DNA from: Paramoeba atlantica
Taxonomy: Eukaryota > Discosea
Reading direction: 5' to 3'
DNA: 64,000 bases
NCBI GenBank assembly: GCA_977017575.1
Contig: CDRNVI010000002.1
Location: 310,001-374,000, forward strand
The notes under the pieces were generated by a model, which was not told the DNA's origin, searched no databases, and worked only from the letters and a program-made list of their open reading frames with translations. The position numbers and the translations under genes were made by a program. Positions 9,851-20,195 of the stretch are shown here, in pieces (positions within the stretch are counted from its first letter, which is position 1; every line of letters starts with the position of its first letter).

Positions 9851-10789
9851 CTACACCACCTCTTCCGTCGACACCATCCTATTCCCCTTCTCCTCACTCT
9901 TTGAAGACCACGGCGGGTTCTGTACCGCCATCTTTCCATACCCCGGATCGTTCTCAATACGATACGGTAGTGCACTAAACGGCACGGTCTGATAACTCAC
10001 TCCGGCCTCCTCCATCACCACACTCCGCACCACCCCCCCACTCGACCCATCTCTTGCAATGGCATGGGCGACCGCGTGGTGGGCGAACCCTACTGTCTGT
10101 TCCTTTGTCATCCCTTTCTTATAATGTTCACCGACCCAGGCATACAAGTAACTCGACCCGCTCCCCCCAAGCGCGTAGTCCTGGGCAATCAGCGACCCCC
10201 CGAGGGGAATCGTGTAGACCTGACCGCCATTGACCCGGTCGTACCCACACACGAGTATCCCGGCCATAATACGAGATCGGTGACGGTAACATAAAAGTTG
10301 AGTCACCCGAGCCGCCGTTTTAACTAAGGTGCAATACTCATATTTTCTATTCTTGTTATCCGTTTCTTTTTTATGTTCATTGCTGTTCTTTTCTCTATTT
10401 TCAATATTTTCATGACTTTCTATATTTTCACCCTCCACTCTCCCCCCGTTTCGTTCCTTCATTTCTTTTTCTTTTAAGTAGTGTGCCACGGCATGGGCGA
10501 TGGCTTGGGTGTCGGCAGCGGAGCCGGAACGACCACAGTAGATGGACTCGGATAGTTTTGTGCATTTATTCGACACGCGGTTCACGACGTAGGACCCCGA
10601 GGAGGTGCGGGAGTCCGCGGCCAGGACCGCACCCCCGGGGTAGGCCACCGCCAGCAGGGTGGTCCCCATGGACACGGGATGGCCGCAGGGATGGGGGGAG
10701 GGGAGAGAGGAAGGGGAAGAGATGTCGGAAGAGTACTCGCGGAGGTAGTGGGGGTCCATACGGAGGAGGCTGGGGTCGTGGGTGAGCAT
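9851..10789 (-). CDS. PSMB6: 20S proteasome subunit beta1 (caspase-like)
   Basis: 312 residues. The propeptide is about 42 residues. Cleavage at Gly42 exposes the catalytic Thr43 (SMG/TTLLAV). Asp59 and Lys75 sit at mature positions 17 and 33, as in active beta subunits. RSGSAADTQA, AGILVCGYD, GGSGSSY and MTKEQT..A...AIARDGSSGG are typical of beta1, the caspase-like site of the 20S core. Family members are about 230-240 residues. The excess lies in an Asn/Glu/Lys-rich insertion at about 107-148 and a C-terminal tail. The insertion falls between core strands and would protrude on the surface. The start is followed at once by the propeptide; a pyrimidine-rich stretch ending CCCAG lies about 30 bases upstream. 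Confidence 0.93.
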   Translation of the reverse strand: MLTHDPSLLRMDPHYLREYSSDISSPSSLPSPHPCGHPVSMGTTLLAVAYPGGAVLAADSRTSSGSYVVNRVSNKCTKLSESIYCGRSGSAADTQAIAHAVAHYLKEKEMKERNGGRVEGENIESHENIENREKNSNEHKKETDNKNRKYEYCTLVKTAARVTQLLCYRHRSRIMAGILVCGYDRVNGGQVYTIPLGGSLIAQDYALGGSGSSYLYAWVGEHYKKGMTKEQTVGFAHHAVAHAIARDGSSGGVVRSVVMEEAGVSYQTVPFSALPYRIENDPGYGKMAVQNPPWSSKSEEKGNRMVSTEEVV

Positions 10790-11158
10790 GGGGAAGGTCG
10801 GGGAGGTAGAAATTTGCGAACTGGGTAGGGTAAATTAGGAAGAAGAGGGATATAGAGAGATAGTCGTGAAAATGTGTGACAAAACGTCAAAACGAGACCT
10901 GAAATTGAAGGAAGTATAAAAATTGAGTGACGCGCATGCAGAGCTGTACTGATCACTTATGGTTTTGATTGCCTATTAGATCACACCATGAAATGTCTCT
11001 CTCATAATTATGATTAATAGTTACTTTATGTCACAGTATATCAACTTCAAAACCAATCGACTACGTATCAATTCACTATTATCAAGAAATCTTATCCCAC
11101 CTGTAAACTTAACCATTCCTCCTCTGCACCCCAAAATCCTCATTCTATTTTCTCTTTC
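10790..11158. other. Intergenic spacer and leader of the proteasome gene
   Basis: Read on the minus strand, the part next to the proteasome start is pyrimidine-rich (CCTCTTCTTCC, then TACCCTACCCAG), suitable for a splice acceptor. The rest is AT-rich. No gene is seen. Confidence 0.45.
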
Positions 11159-12628
11159 CTATTTTTTCCGAATCACAAACAGCAATGCGCCTGCAATCAC
11201 TGCCCCCAACACCCCATACAGGCACAGCTCCACGGTATCCGCGGAGATCCCCCAAATCGTGTCCTCCGCCTCCTCCTCCCTCTTATCCTCCCCCTCCTTC
11301 TCCTGTGGCGGTTTGTTCACCACGGAGGCGGGATCAAAATAGGGGTTGATGTAAACCACAGGGCGACCGCCCGGGGTCACCGGGTTCCCAGGACCCACCC
11401 CGGAGGAATAGGGCCCATTGGGGGGGAAATACGGGTGCATCCCTGTTGGGTGGTTCCAATGCGTATGGGGATACCCTCCACTCCCCTCATTTAGACCATA
11501 CCCCCCGGAAGGGGCATTTCCCACAACGGGGGGAGGCCCCCGGGGGTGTAGGCCCACAACGTTTTGTGGTGCAGCACGACTCGAGGGGGCTACGCCAGAT
11601 TGTGTGGCTCCCCCACCCCCGGTAGTACTCGGGGGATTGGCTTTTTGTTGTTTCATCCACTCCGGCTCCCCTTCAATGTGAAGATTGTGACACTGGGGTC
11701 CAAACTCACACACCCCGACACGGAAATACACACACACCGCGGGGGTATCTTGTGCCGTTTTCGCCTTATTTTGATTGGTCTCTACTTTCTTTTTCAGCTC
11801 TGCCATGGTTTCCTCTGAAATCCCACAATTCTTCGCCCGCACCACCACGAGCTGTGGTTTCCGCTCCACGAGCGCACAGAGGCTCTTTCCCACCTCCTCC
11901 CCGAGCGCATTCTCACACAAATCCAGACTCGCAACCCTGGGATGGTCCCCGAGGGCTCGAATCAGTGCGCTCCACCCAATTTCACTCCCCGCTGTGTTTT
12001 GAATCGTCACGACACGAATGGATTGGTTGCGGGTTAACACGTGACTGATCGCGAGCAACTCCTCATCGGTGATTTTATATTCGTCAGGGTTAGGTTTCGT
12101 TTGGGGTTGTCGTGGTGTGGGGGGTACGGTTTCCTTTGCCGTTTCTTCATGGGTCATCACCTCTTCCTCTTTTGTCACCACCATCTCCTCCTCCTCCTTC
12201 TTTACCTTCCCGTCAAACAACCGTACGGCACTAATCGCGTCGTGATGGATCTCACTGAGTAGCGTTCGTAGATTACTCTCGCGGTCGGTTAACCCATAAC
12301 TCGAGTGGTAGCACGGGACACCGAGGTGGGAGGCGGCACGGCCCGCGGCGTGTCGCGCGTTGGTGAAACGGCGCGGCGGTCGCAGCGGCTCCGAGAGGTA
12401 CTGCGGGGAGATGCGAGCCCCGTCGGAGAGGGCGCGGGCGGCGGGGGAGGGGGAGGGGGGAGGGGGGGTGGCGGGAGAGCTACTCGTACTGGAACCTGGG
12501 GTAGGAAGAAGAGGGGTCGTGGAACCGGGGATGGGGTCGTGGAGAGGCACTTGACGCATGCCGACACGACGGGAACGACGACGGGTGCGGTCGGTGACGC
12601 CTTTGGTGGTGTCGGAATCGGGGTCCAT
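11159..12628 (-). CDS. LRR / CCCH zinc finger / C-terminal membrane anchor protein
   Basis: 489 residues with an unusual build. An Arg- and Pro-rich N-terminus (1-100) is followed by an acidic linker (142-190), two or three ribonuclease-inhibitor-like leucine-rich repeats (about 185-280) and one CCCH zinc finger, C299-x7-C307-x5-C313-x3-H317, of the RNA-binding class. Then comes a Gly/Pro/Asn-rich low-complexity region (325-430), an acidic stretch and a single membrane segment (about 466-485) ending RKK. The C-terminal segment with a short basic tail suggests a tail-anchored protein with the RNA-binding part in the cytosol. CCCH proteins are major post-transcriptional regulators in kinetoplastids; the combination with a tail anchor is unfamiliar to me. 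Function is inferred. Confidence 0.8.
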   Translation of the reverse strand: MDPDSDTTKGVTDRTRRRSRRVGMRQVPLHDPIPGSTTPLLPTPGSSTSSSPATPPPPSPSPAARALSDGARISPQYLSEPLRPPRRFTNARHAAGRAASHLGVPCYHSSYGLTDRESNLRTLLSEIHHDAISAVRLFDGKVKKEEEEMVVTKEEEVMTHEETAKETVPPTPRQPQTKPNPDEYKITDEELLAISHVLTRNQSIRVVTIQNTAGSEIGWSALIRALGDHPRVASLDLCENALGEEVGKSLCALVERKPQLVVVRAKNCGISEETMAELKKKVETNQNKAKTAQDTPAVCVYFRVGVCEFGPQCHNLHIEGEPEWMKQQKANPPSTTGGGGATQSGVAPSSRAAPQNVVGLHPRGPPPVVGNAPSGGYGLNEGSGGYPHTHWNHPTGMHPYFPPNGPYSSGVGPGNPVTPGGRPVVYINPYFDPASVVNKPPQEKEGEDKREEEAEDTIWGISADTVELCLYGVLGAVIAGALLFVIRKK

Positions 12629-13064
12629 GGAGGAGTGGGGTGGCAGAGGGTAAGAATAGAGAAAGGGAAAGTGGAAAAAAAGGAGAATGTTAAGGAAAAA
12701 TTAAGGAGTAGAAATGCATGGGTAGTGCGGGTCGGAGAAGGGTGCTTTCAGGGGTGCGGGCTGAATTTAGAAAACTAAAGCAGGTTTAAATGTCGGATGA
12801 AGAAATTTTTTATTGGGGTCGCGTTTTTCAGTTTTCCTCTGATTTTTCTTTTATTTTTTAATGTTTTTAATAAAGTTGCCAAATACATGCCTTGGAGTGT
12901 GGGATCGTCAAAAATGTTCTTTGTGTACACGTTACATGTACCTGCGTACATCTTTACATTCTCTGATCATTTTTTAAATGTCATTCGCAATGTTCACCTA
13001 TACACACCTGGTTCCTATCGTACCCCATACCCTCCTATTCTCAATAGACATACTGAACATGGAA
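12629..13064. other. Intergenic spacer with a strongly pyrimidine-rich leader
   Basis: On the minus strand about 90 bases before the start of the LRR/CCCH gene are almost all C and T with few As and no AG close to the ATG. The remainder is AT-rich with no recognised feature. Confidence 0.45.
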
Positions 13065-14075
13065 CTACTCCACCACCTTCTTCTTGTAACAAGAGCGCAT
13101 CTCCTCCACAAGCTTCGCGTGGTCCACATTCTTGGTAAGCTGCGCGGCACGGGCGTAGATATCAAAAATCCGCTCATCCCCATTGTACTCATGCACGACC
13201 CGGGACCACGCCTCGAGCGTATCCAAACTCTTACACTTGCGAATTTCCTCCGAGGAAATCGCCCGGGAGGGGTCAACATCATCCCGGAGCTGGGCGCACT
13301 CTTTTTCGAGCTCCGGGGTCCAGTTCGAGGCCTTCGCCTCCTCGGCGTGGTCCCTCTCCACCTGGTCCACCACCTCCAACATCTCCTTCCGCGCCTCCGC
13401 GTCATTCGCCGCGACCGTCTGGAAATCATCATAGTACACAATATGGTACTTCTCCGGGAGCCATGCCATCAGCCGCTCACTGATCTCATTCCGGTCATAC
13501 GGGTGCAGCTCCGTGTTCAAATTCCACCGCGTCTTCTCCCGCAACGACGACGGCGAGCCCCCGGGGAGGATATCCAGCCGGTTATCCTCCGCGACCTCAT
13601 TCGCCCGGATACACTTCACGTACTTCATCTCGGCCTGGACGTGCTCCTCATCCACGATGCGGGCCAGCATGCTGTCCTCGACCGCGGGGCCGCGCGCGGC
13701 GTACTTCCCCTCGCGGAGGAGGGCCTGGGAGCGGGCCACGACGTTGGCCTGTTTCTCCAGCCGCAGCCGCGTCTCGTTGCCGAACTCCTTGCGGTTGAGG
13801 CCGGGGTTCATGCGGTCCGCGTCGAAGAGGAGGCACTCGTAGGTGGAGAGGAAGGTGAGGGGGGGGAACCAGGTGAGGATGTCGCGGACCTCCTCGGGGG
13901 GGCGGTGGACGGGTTTGAGGTGGGCGGGCCTCTCCCCGGTCCAGCGGAACGCGCTGAGGTCGCACTCCATGAGGTGGCCGTACCACCGGTCCGGGTCCCC
14001 GGCACGGCCTTGGGCGAGCAGGGAGGGGGTGGGGCGGAGCAGGGAGGAGAGGGTGCGGCGGAGGAGGGAGGGCAT
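13065..14075 (-). CDS. Hypothetical mitochondrial protein
   Basis: 336 residues. The N-terminus MPSLLRRTLSSLLRPTPSLL has Arg, Ser and Leu with no acids, a strong mitochondrial presequence. The mature part is polar, rich in Glu, Arg and Trp, with no membrane segment (for example WYGHLMECDLSAFRWTG and YHIVYYDDFQT). The style resembles lineage-specific soluble subunits of mitochondrial complexes, but I cannot name a family. A long antisense frame (12978-14126 plus strand) covers the same DNA. Its product is low-complexity His/Leu/Arg/Gly, so I take the minus frame as real. The leader upstream is nearly pure pyrimidine for 60 bases. Confidence 0.7.
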   Translation of the reverse strand: MPSLLRRTLSSLLRPTPSLLAQGRAGDPDRWYGHLMECDLSAFRWTGERPAHLKPVHRPPEEVRDILTWFPPLTFLSTYECLLFDADRMNPGLNRKEFGNETRLRLEKQANVVARSQALLREGKYAARGPAVEDSMLARIVDEEHVQAEMKYVKCIRANEVAEDNRLDILPGGSPSSLREKTRWNLNTELHPYDRNEISERLMAWLPEKYHIVYYDDFQTVAANDAEARKEMLEVVDQVERDHAEEAKASNWTPELEKECAQLRDDVDPSRAISSEEIRKCKSLDTLEAWSRVVHEYNGDERIFDIYARAAQLTKNVDHAKLVEEMRSCYKKKVVE

Positions 14076-14325
14076 GGAGGGGGGAGGGGAGGGGGTGGAT
14101 TTGGGGTGGGAAGAGGGGGTAGATAAAAGAGTAAAGAGAACTTGGAGGATAAAATAAGGTTTGGAAAGTGTGGGTTACGAAAAAGAATAAATGTCGTGTA
14201 TAAAGTGAGTTTGTTTTATTCTAAAAAGGTTTTTTTTATAAGTTTAAATAGAGGGCTCTTCGTCACGCTTTCGTTACATTCTTGCTTTATGAGGGGAAAT
14301 TTCACGGACCTTCCCTTTTCTCCCT

Positions 14326-14820
14326 TTAGTGTTTCACAAACGCTTTGCCTTGCTTCTCTGTGCCCCGCTTGTGTAGCTTAATCACGTTGTAGCGTACCGT
14401 CTTGCTCAGCGGGCGGCATTCCCCAATCACAACCTCATCCCCAACAGCAGGACGAAAGCACGGGGCGCAGTGTACGGCCATGTTCTTGTGGCGCTTCTCG
14501 TAACGGCCGTACTTCTTCCGGAAGTGCATGTAGTCCCGGCGGACGATAATAGTGCGCTGCATCTTGGCCGAACGCACCACACCACGAAGAATGCGGCCAC
14601 GAATGGAGACTGCGCCCGTGAAGGGGCATTTCTTGTCGACGTAGTGAGACTCAATCGCTTCCTTGGGAACTTTGTAGCCGAGACCAATGTTTTTGAAGTA
14701 ACGACACTTGCCCTTGCGGCCGAGGTGGCTTTTGCTGTCCTCGAAAACGTTTTCCTGCTTCTGGTACGCGCGTTCGGTCTGGTCCGCGTGTTCGGTGGAT
14801 ACGACGTATCGTTTTACCAT
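14326..14820 (-). CDS. RPS11: 40S ribosomal protein S11 (uS17)
   Basis: 164 residues and complete. [69 protein letters not shown] and [28 protein letters not shown] follow eukaryotic S11 from end to end, with the usual length. uS17 binds the 5' domain of small-subunit rRNA. The gene sits between two functionally unrelated genes on the same strand. Nothing is odd about it. Confidence 0.97.
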   Translation of the reverse strand: MVKRYVVSTEHADQTERAYQKQENVFEDSKSHLGRKGKCRYFKNIGLGYKVPKEAIESHYVDKKCPFTGAVSIRGRILRGVVRSAKMQRTIIVRRDYMHFRKKYGRYEKRHKNMAVHCAPCFRPAVGDEVVIGECRPLSKTVRYNVIKLHKRGTEKQGKAFVKH

Positions 14821-15069
14821 TGAAAAAGGGGGTAATTCGAGTAAAGATTCTTGTAAAGACAGTAAAGATGGAAATAAAGGAGTGATTTCTTCAAAGGAAC
14901 AAATACTTTTTAATCATCCCGCTTTTTAATCACGTCCCGGAATGAAAGAAACCTAAACAAAGAGATATTCTAATCCAACTTTGTACATAAGAAATAAAAA
15001 TGTTAATGTCTTCTGTGGCCCATTCTTGCTTGTCCGTCTCGTTTGGAACATCACAAATGGCCTGGAAGG

Positions 15070-15858
15070 TCACGGGCACGTACCTCTCCAATCACTGTGG
15101 TTTTCCGGCAACATCATTTGCCGACGAGTCCATTGAAATTCGCTCTCTGAACTCTCGGGTGGGAGACAAGGACAAAACAGCGGTGCGGAGATCCGAATCT
15201 CGCGTGCGTTTTTACCCTCGTCGCCCTTCTGAGCATTCGGGTGAAACACCTGTCGAATGCGCAGTTCTATTTCGGGTGCAGTGCGCAGCCAACGGGGAAG
15301 ATAGCCCCACCCACTCGTATCGGAGTCCTCCTCTTCGCTCTCGTCCTCTCTCCACTGTACCATACAGTGGCCGTCACGTGCGTTGGGGTCGGAGCCATAT
15401 TGTATCGCAACGTCATCTAATTTTTCTAAGATGGGGTCGGGGGGACAAATACCGCCTGCTTCGAAGGCCTCATCTTTATCGTTGTGTTGACACCAAACAT
15501 TAGACTCCCGCAAGTGGGAGTACGATACCACTTTTCCCCCTTTTAAAATCTCCATTTCGTATGGTGAGGAGGGAAGACGAAACACTTTCTTCCGTTTCGC
15601 AATGCGATGGGCGAAGGGAAAAATTCGAATCGGGTATTCGACTCGTTGTATGGAGAAACCAAGAAAGGAAAGTACTTCCTCGTCGAGTTCTAGATAACAT
15701 TTATGGTTGATCGTGGTTGGAGCAGTGACCTCAAAAGCCGGGGATGTGTTCTGAAGGAAAGTGAAGAAGCATGCTAATAACAGCAGCAAAGAGTAGAAAA
15801 TGCAACCGTTTGATTGCATTACATAAAAGACAGCAACGTAGACTTCAAATAGCAACAA
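15070..15858 (-). CDS. Hypothetical secretory or membrane-anchored protein
   Basis: 262 residues from the first ATG. A second ATG at codon 14 (15819) would give MQSNGCIFYSLLLLLACFF, a good signal peptide or anchor. After it comes a soluble, charged domain with several Cys (KCYLELDEE, VWCQHND, GICPPDPILEKL, HCMVQW, LFCPCLPP) and an acidic patch EDESEEEDSD. Disulfide-rich extracellular or lumenal location is likely. No family is recognised. The upstream end abuts a Tc1 element at 15904. Confidence 0.6.
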   Translation of the reverse strand: MLLFEVYVAVFYVMQSNGCIFYSLLLLLACFFTFLQNTSPAFEVTAPTTINHKCYLELDEEVLSFLGFSIQRVEYPIRIFPFAHRIAKRKKVFRLPSSPYEMEILKGGKVVSYSHLRESNVWCQHNDKDEAFEAGGICPPDPILEKLDDVAIQYGSDPNARDGHCMVQWREDESEEEDSDTSGWGYLPRWLRTAPEIELRIRQVFHPNAQKGDEGKNAREIRISAPLFCPCLPPESSESEFQWTRRQMMLPENHSDWRGTCP

Positions 15859-15903
15859 AATCTTTCTTATTTTTTTTGTTTAGGGGGCGGGGGTGCCACT
15901 ATA

Positions 15904-17463
15904 CAGGGGGGGTCACGAAAAAGGTGGGGGGTATAAAATTTGTACCATGCGAGCTTTTGACCTAATTCCTTCGGCATTCAACAGATCTCGAAATTTTAAG
16001 ACTACTGGCTCCATTGTTGCCGCCCCTGAAGCTGATATGACGTCATGATAAAATTTTACTGAATTTTTTACCTGAAAATTCTGTAAAAAATAGGATTTTT
16101 ATCATTTTTTATCATTTTAGCCCATTAATCTATGAATAAAATACCACTTAACTCTTTCTAACACATCTTTTATGCCGAAAACACTTCGCCGCCAGAGGCG
16201 CACCCTCTCGACGCAACAAATCACTTATAAAACACGTGTAATTTGCGTCCATGAGGTACAAAACCAGGGACGTTCGATTACAGACACTGCTGCTCTTATG
16301 AAATGCAGTGAAGCAACTGTCTCTCGATAGGTTAAACGCCACCCGGAGACAGGAGGGTTAGAACGTATAAAATACATACGTAAGAATGCGATTGATAATG
16401 AAGAGTTTCGAATAATGTTAGAATCTATTGTAGATGAAGAAAATCAACGTAGTCCCATTGGCTGTCCATCTTGGAGGTGGGTTCACCGCCAGATCGATCA
16501 AACCAAGTACCCATGCTCTCTTTCGTCTGTGAAAAGATCACTGAAAAGGAGCGGGTACATAAGCAGAAAAATGAGGAAAGTTCCTCATCTCACGCCTCAG
16601 CACAAATTCGACCGCCTGGAGTTGGCAAATCGTTTGGAGAGGTTCACCCCTTTTCAATACGCCCGTATTCTGTGTACGGATGAAAAGATTTTTAAATGCG
16701 GGTACCACTCACACAATATTTGGTACATTTGCAAAAGGTCAGATGAACCCCTTGAGGTACCAAAAGATGTTGAGAAATATTTCGGAGGAAAGGGGGTTCA
16801 TATTTGGATGGCGGTGAGCCTTGAATGGGGGGTTCCCAAGGTTCACTGTTTTCATGAGTTTGCGGAGAATGAGACGGTCACTATTGAAACGTTTCTCTCT
16901 GCCATGACAAAACGAAATGGTTTCTACAACTGGTTAAAGCGTAAACCAGCGGCAACAGTGATCATGGATAACGCTCCGGGCCATAATCACGCTCGCCGCG
17001 TCGGCAGAGACATGGGTATCAGCATTCCTGATTGGCCTGCCAAGTCGCCGGATTTAAATTTAATTGAAAATTTGTGGAGCATGATGGATCACCACATAAA
17101 ATTTACTCTCCGCCCCACAAACCGTAAGGAACTACAAGCTGCAATTCTAAAAGCGCTTGATTATCTATTATCTGATATGAAAGCATCGTATAATAATACT
17201 TTGACGAGCTTCCCGTCCCGAATAAGACTTCTTCGAGAAAAAAACGGGGGATCAATAATGAAATAATGAGAAAATCCGAATATGCAAAAAACAAAAAAAC
17301 CTGTTTTTTGCCGACTCACCATTATCACTCAACCTTATATGCCTAAGTAGTTATAACTCACGCAGTCTTAAAATTTCGAGATCTGTTGAACGCCGAAGGA
17401 ATTAGGTCAAAAGCTCGCACGGTACAAATTTTAGACACCCCACTCTTTTCGTGACCCCCCCTG
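15904..17463 (+). mobile_element. Tc1/mariner element (DD32E type), nearly intact
   Basis: 1560 bp flanked by TA on both sides (15902-15903 and 17464-17465). The ends begin CAGGGGGGGTCACGAAAA and form terminal inverted repeats of about 95-100 bp with only scattered mismatches, so the insertion is fairly young. Characteristic inner words are GAGCTTTTGACC, ATTCCTTCGGC and CAACAGATCTCG. The same inner words occur in the ends of the large element at 50587-57720, a related subfamily. It encodes a transposase with one in-frame stop. Confidence 0.9.
16172..17266 (+). pseudogene. Tc1/mariner DD32E transposase with one premature stop
   Basis: From ATG 16172 (MPKTLRRQRRTLSTQQ) the frame is open except for one TAG at 16328-16330, and ends at 17266 (365 codons). 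A helix-turn-helix lies at RSITDTAALMKCSEATVS. Catalytic motifs are CTDEKIF (first Asp), VIMDNAPGH (second Asp) and SPDLNLIENLW (Glu). I count 32 residues between the second Asp and the Glu. All three acids are present. The part after the stop could still start at 16415 but would lack the first DNA-binding helices. Confidence 0.88.
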
Positions 17464-17569
17464 TATTTCGTATGAGAGGGGATGCACTGACGCGCCTGTA
17501 AAACTAGCTCTTCTTCCTTCTTCCTTCCCATGTCCCATCAAAAATTGAAACTATTTCACAATTAGTCCT

Positions 17570-18290
17570 GGATATAAACGTTGTAGCTTTTAAACTCGCA
17601 CATTCATTACGATGACCTTTTCATGAAATGTACATTTCATGTACATTTCATGAAATGTACATGTATGTAAAAAGGAAGAAAAATTATATATATTCTATCG
17701 GTAATTTCATCGGTATCTCGTCGCAGACAGGTACAGATGCATCGTCACAGGATTGAAGTTTAAAACTTCAAGACAAAGTCTGCGTTTTAAGCGACTCAGA
17801 ATAATGCAATTGTTTAAATATGGAATTCTAACCCCTGATTCTAACCAACATGTTCAGGTCAAAGCGCATTAGTAGAAAAGTATTCATGCAAATCATACAA
17901 GACTGAAACAAAGGTATCATCACGTTAGAAAAATACCCCCCTTGGCACGAACCAAACTGAAATTCGCGAATAAACAGTGCTGGATAAAAACAATGTAACC
18001 TTTAAATTGGAACATTCATTACGATGACCTTTTCATCCGTATCTCGTCGCAGACAGGTACAGATGAATTGTCACAGGATTGAAGTTTAAAACTTCAAGAC
18101 ATGTGGATTGTCAATGTCAGTGCAACAATTTGTCATACTCAGTGCAACAAATTAATAATAATTGTCATACTCAGCGCAACAAAAGGTTAATTCTACATAA
18201 TACACTTCATATACTAATTTCTACATAATTCAGTTCATTCAACAAAGTCTGCGTTTTAAGTGACTCAGAACAATGCAACTGTGTAAATAT
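17570..18290 (+). repeat. Tandem ~390-bp repeat, copies A (partial) and B (interrupted)
   Basis: Copy A (about 17570-17820) and copy B (17821-18290) share GGAATTCTAA at the start, then AAAGTATTCATGCAAATC, CATTCATTACGATGA, ATCTCGTCGCAGACAGG, a palindrome built on GAAGTTTAAACTTC and GTCTGCGTTTTAAG. Copy A has an AT-rich insert with repeated TTCATGAAATGTACA words. Copy B lacks the central part of the full unit and has a 140-bp insert (18102-18240) with three units of about 20 bp like TGTCATACTCAGTGCAACAA. Copies C, D and E lie at 18858-19245, 23745-24140 and 24480-24625. No coding capacity is seen. Confidence 0.75.
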
Positions 18291-18292
18291 TG

Positions 18293-18857
18293 TTTTGTCA
18301 TGCATTCATAGTGCAGAGATAAGCCCCACAGTGTCCTTAGCTGCATACGACAGGTGGATCAAGTGGGGGTTCGTCCTCGCCGGAGGGGTACGGGTGCGGA
18401 GGGCTGGCGTCCCAGGTGCTGAGAGCTCGGTTGTCATGTGCAGGTGCAGAGAGCCGGATGCGCAATACCCATATTACAGTTTCGGAGGCAATACGGGTAC
18501 AGAGAGCTGCGACAGAGCCGAGGTGCGGAGAGCTGGGTGACCGCCAGGTGCAGAGAGCCGGGAGGCTCGTGGGCGGAGGACACGTCTAGTGGTCCTCAAG
18601 GGAGGCCACCGTGACGCATTGCCTCCTCGGAAAGGCAGGCACGGGAGAAAGAGAAGCCGAGAGAGGGAAGCACACTCACTCCAGGGGGTGAGTCGGGAAG
18701 GGGTGAAGGGGTGGAAGCGCGTGCCCTGCTTCAACAATATAGAGGGACAGCTTCAGCTTTAGTGCCGGCCGGCAAAGGGCATAGAAATACAGTATGCCCG
18801 TTGCCGGGGAAAGAAAGGATGAACTAAGGAAAAAGTACCAACAAGGTCCAAAAACTG
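18293..18857 (-). mobile_element. SINE-like element R1, copy 1 (full length)
   Basis: 565 bp inserted in the tandem repeat and flanked by TATTG on both sides (18288-18292, 18858-18862). The uninterrupted neighbour copy shows the empty site. Read on the minus strand it starts CAGTTTTTGG, has a hairpin near GGCAACGGGCATA, is GC-rich in the middle with five to seven words like CTCTGCACC or CTCCGCACC, and ends with a short A-rich tail CATGACAAAACA. There is no ORF of substance, and no typical tRNA-type B box that I can see. Target duplication, A-rich 3' end and 5' truncation of copy 2 point to retroposition. Confidence 0.7.
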
Positions 18858-19245
18858 TATTGGAATTCTAATCCTTGTGCAATCAACAAGTATTCATGCA
18901 AATCATACAAGGCTGAAACAAAGGTATCATCACGTTAGACAAATACCCCCCTTAGCAGGAACCAATGAACTACTACTGTACTAATACACAAAGAGAGTTT
19001 GCAGAACGATTCAATGAAAACTATTCTACATTTCGCATTAAATAATGAGGAACACGAAACTCGCGAGTGAAAGTAGGATATAAACAATGTAGCTTTTAAA
19101 TTGGAACATTCATTACGATGACCTTTTCATCGGTATCTCGTCGCAGACAGGTACAGATGCATTGTCACAGGATTGAAGTTTAAACTTCAAGACAAAGTCT
19201 GCGTTTTAAGCGACTCAGAACAATGCAACTGTGTAAATAATTTTT
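18858..19245 (+). repeat. Tandem ~390-bp repeat, copy C (full unit)
   Basis: Complete unit from GGAATTCTAATCC to GCAACTGTGTAAATA, nearly identical to copy D at 23745-24140 across the central part (AACTACTACTGTACTAATAC, TTTGCAGAACGATTCAATG). The near identity of C and D, now 4.5 kb apart, suggests that they were adjacent before other elements inserted. Confidence 0.75.
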
Positions 19246-20195
19246 ATTGGGGGAGATACCACTCCCTCGCTATCCTCTGGCCCGAAATTTCGCCTCGACA
19301 AAAACATTTCCGGAAAAAAAATCGCTAAGAATCAAAGGCAACACCACAAATACCAATAATTTGCACCAGTGAGAAACCCCTTCTCCGGATGTTGGCGATA
19401 CAAGGCTCGGAGGGTAACGTAAAGAAATATGAGTTTCAAACCCAGCCCCTTGGAATGAGAATCCCTCGGCAAGGTGTCTCTCGTGTGTTCTCGATCAAAA
19501 CGAAACTCAGTTATTGTATGTGAAGCCGGGTTTTGCTTATTATGATATTTCTTCATGTGTGTTCCGATATCGCTTAGTGATTGTTTTCAATAGCATGTTG
19601 GGTTAAGCCTCAAAGCTCTCCTGGTAGAAACTAGAGCTTTATGATACAGTCGGCTTTTTTCTATGCTTATCAGGCAGGTTCTCGGGATATGCAACATGCT
19701 CGCTCCAAGTGGAGATACCATAAGGAAGATCACGATAATCGTCATCAATAAGCTTTAAAGAGACTTTCTTAAGATCTAGGGGATGGACCGGCCACGTCGC
19801 CAGTGCAATTAAATCGTTCCACCCAGAGTTTCACAGTTCCCTCGTGGACACCAAAATTTTGGGCAGTCCGGGAATAAGACTCTGTTTTCTCAAAGTCCGC
19901 CACAAGAAGCATCATGTGACTTTCCATAATCTTCCCTGGTGAGGCATAAAACACCACGGGAAGCCCTTGAACGAACTCGCTTTTGAGGCATGAAACGGGG
20001 AAAAAACAAAAAATTGCCATATTTTCACAGGAAAAAAATACTCTTTTTGTCATCAGGTTAAATCGTACAAGTCGAGCGTTCCGAATACGCCAAAGACATA
20101 CAACCCTGCGAGAGCTCTCCAATGCGCTATTATTTCAAAAAATTGAGCAAATTTTACAAATTTTAGACCCCCCTAGATGGAAGTTTTCACCCCTG
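19246..20195 (-). mobile_element. Decayed Tc1/mariner remnant, reverse orientation
   Basis: The right end (about 20110-20195, TA at 20196-20197) carries the terminal repeat with GAGAGCTCTCCAATGCGC and TTTTCACCCCTG. Reading inward on the minus strand, a transposase N-terminus follows with a helix-turn-helix (SYSRTAQNFGVHEGTVKLWV, within 19769-20122). Then the frame decays. The opposite end was not found, so the left boundary is uncertain. A short word series around 19440-19510 (minus) recurs in inverted orientation at about 20400-20460. Confidence 0.6.

Noticed and set aside
12978-14126. Long plus-strand ORF (382 codons)
   Set aside because: Antisense to the mitochondrial hypothetical gene; low-complexity His/Leu/Arg/Gly product, GC-driven shadow.
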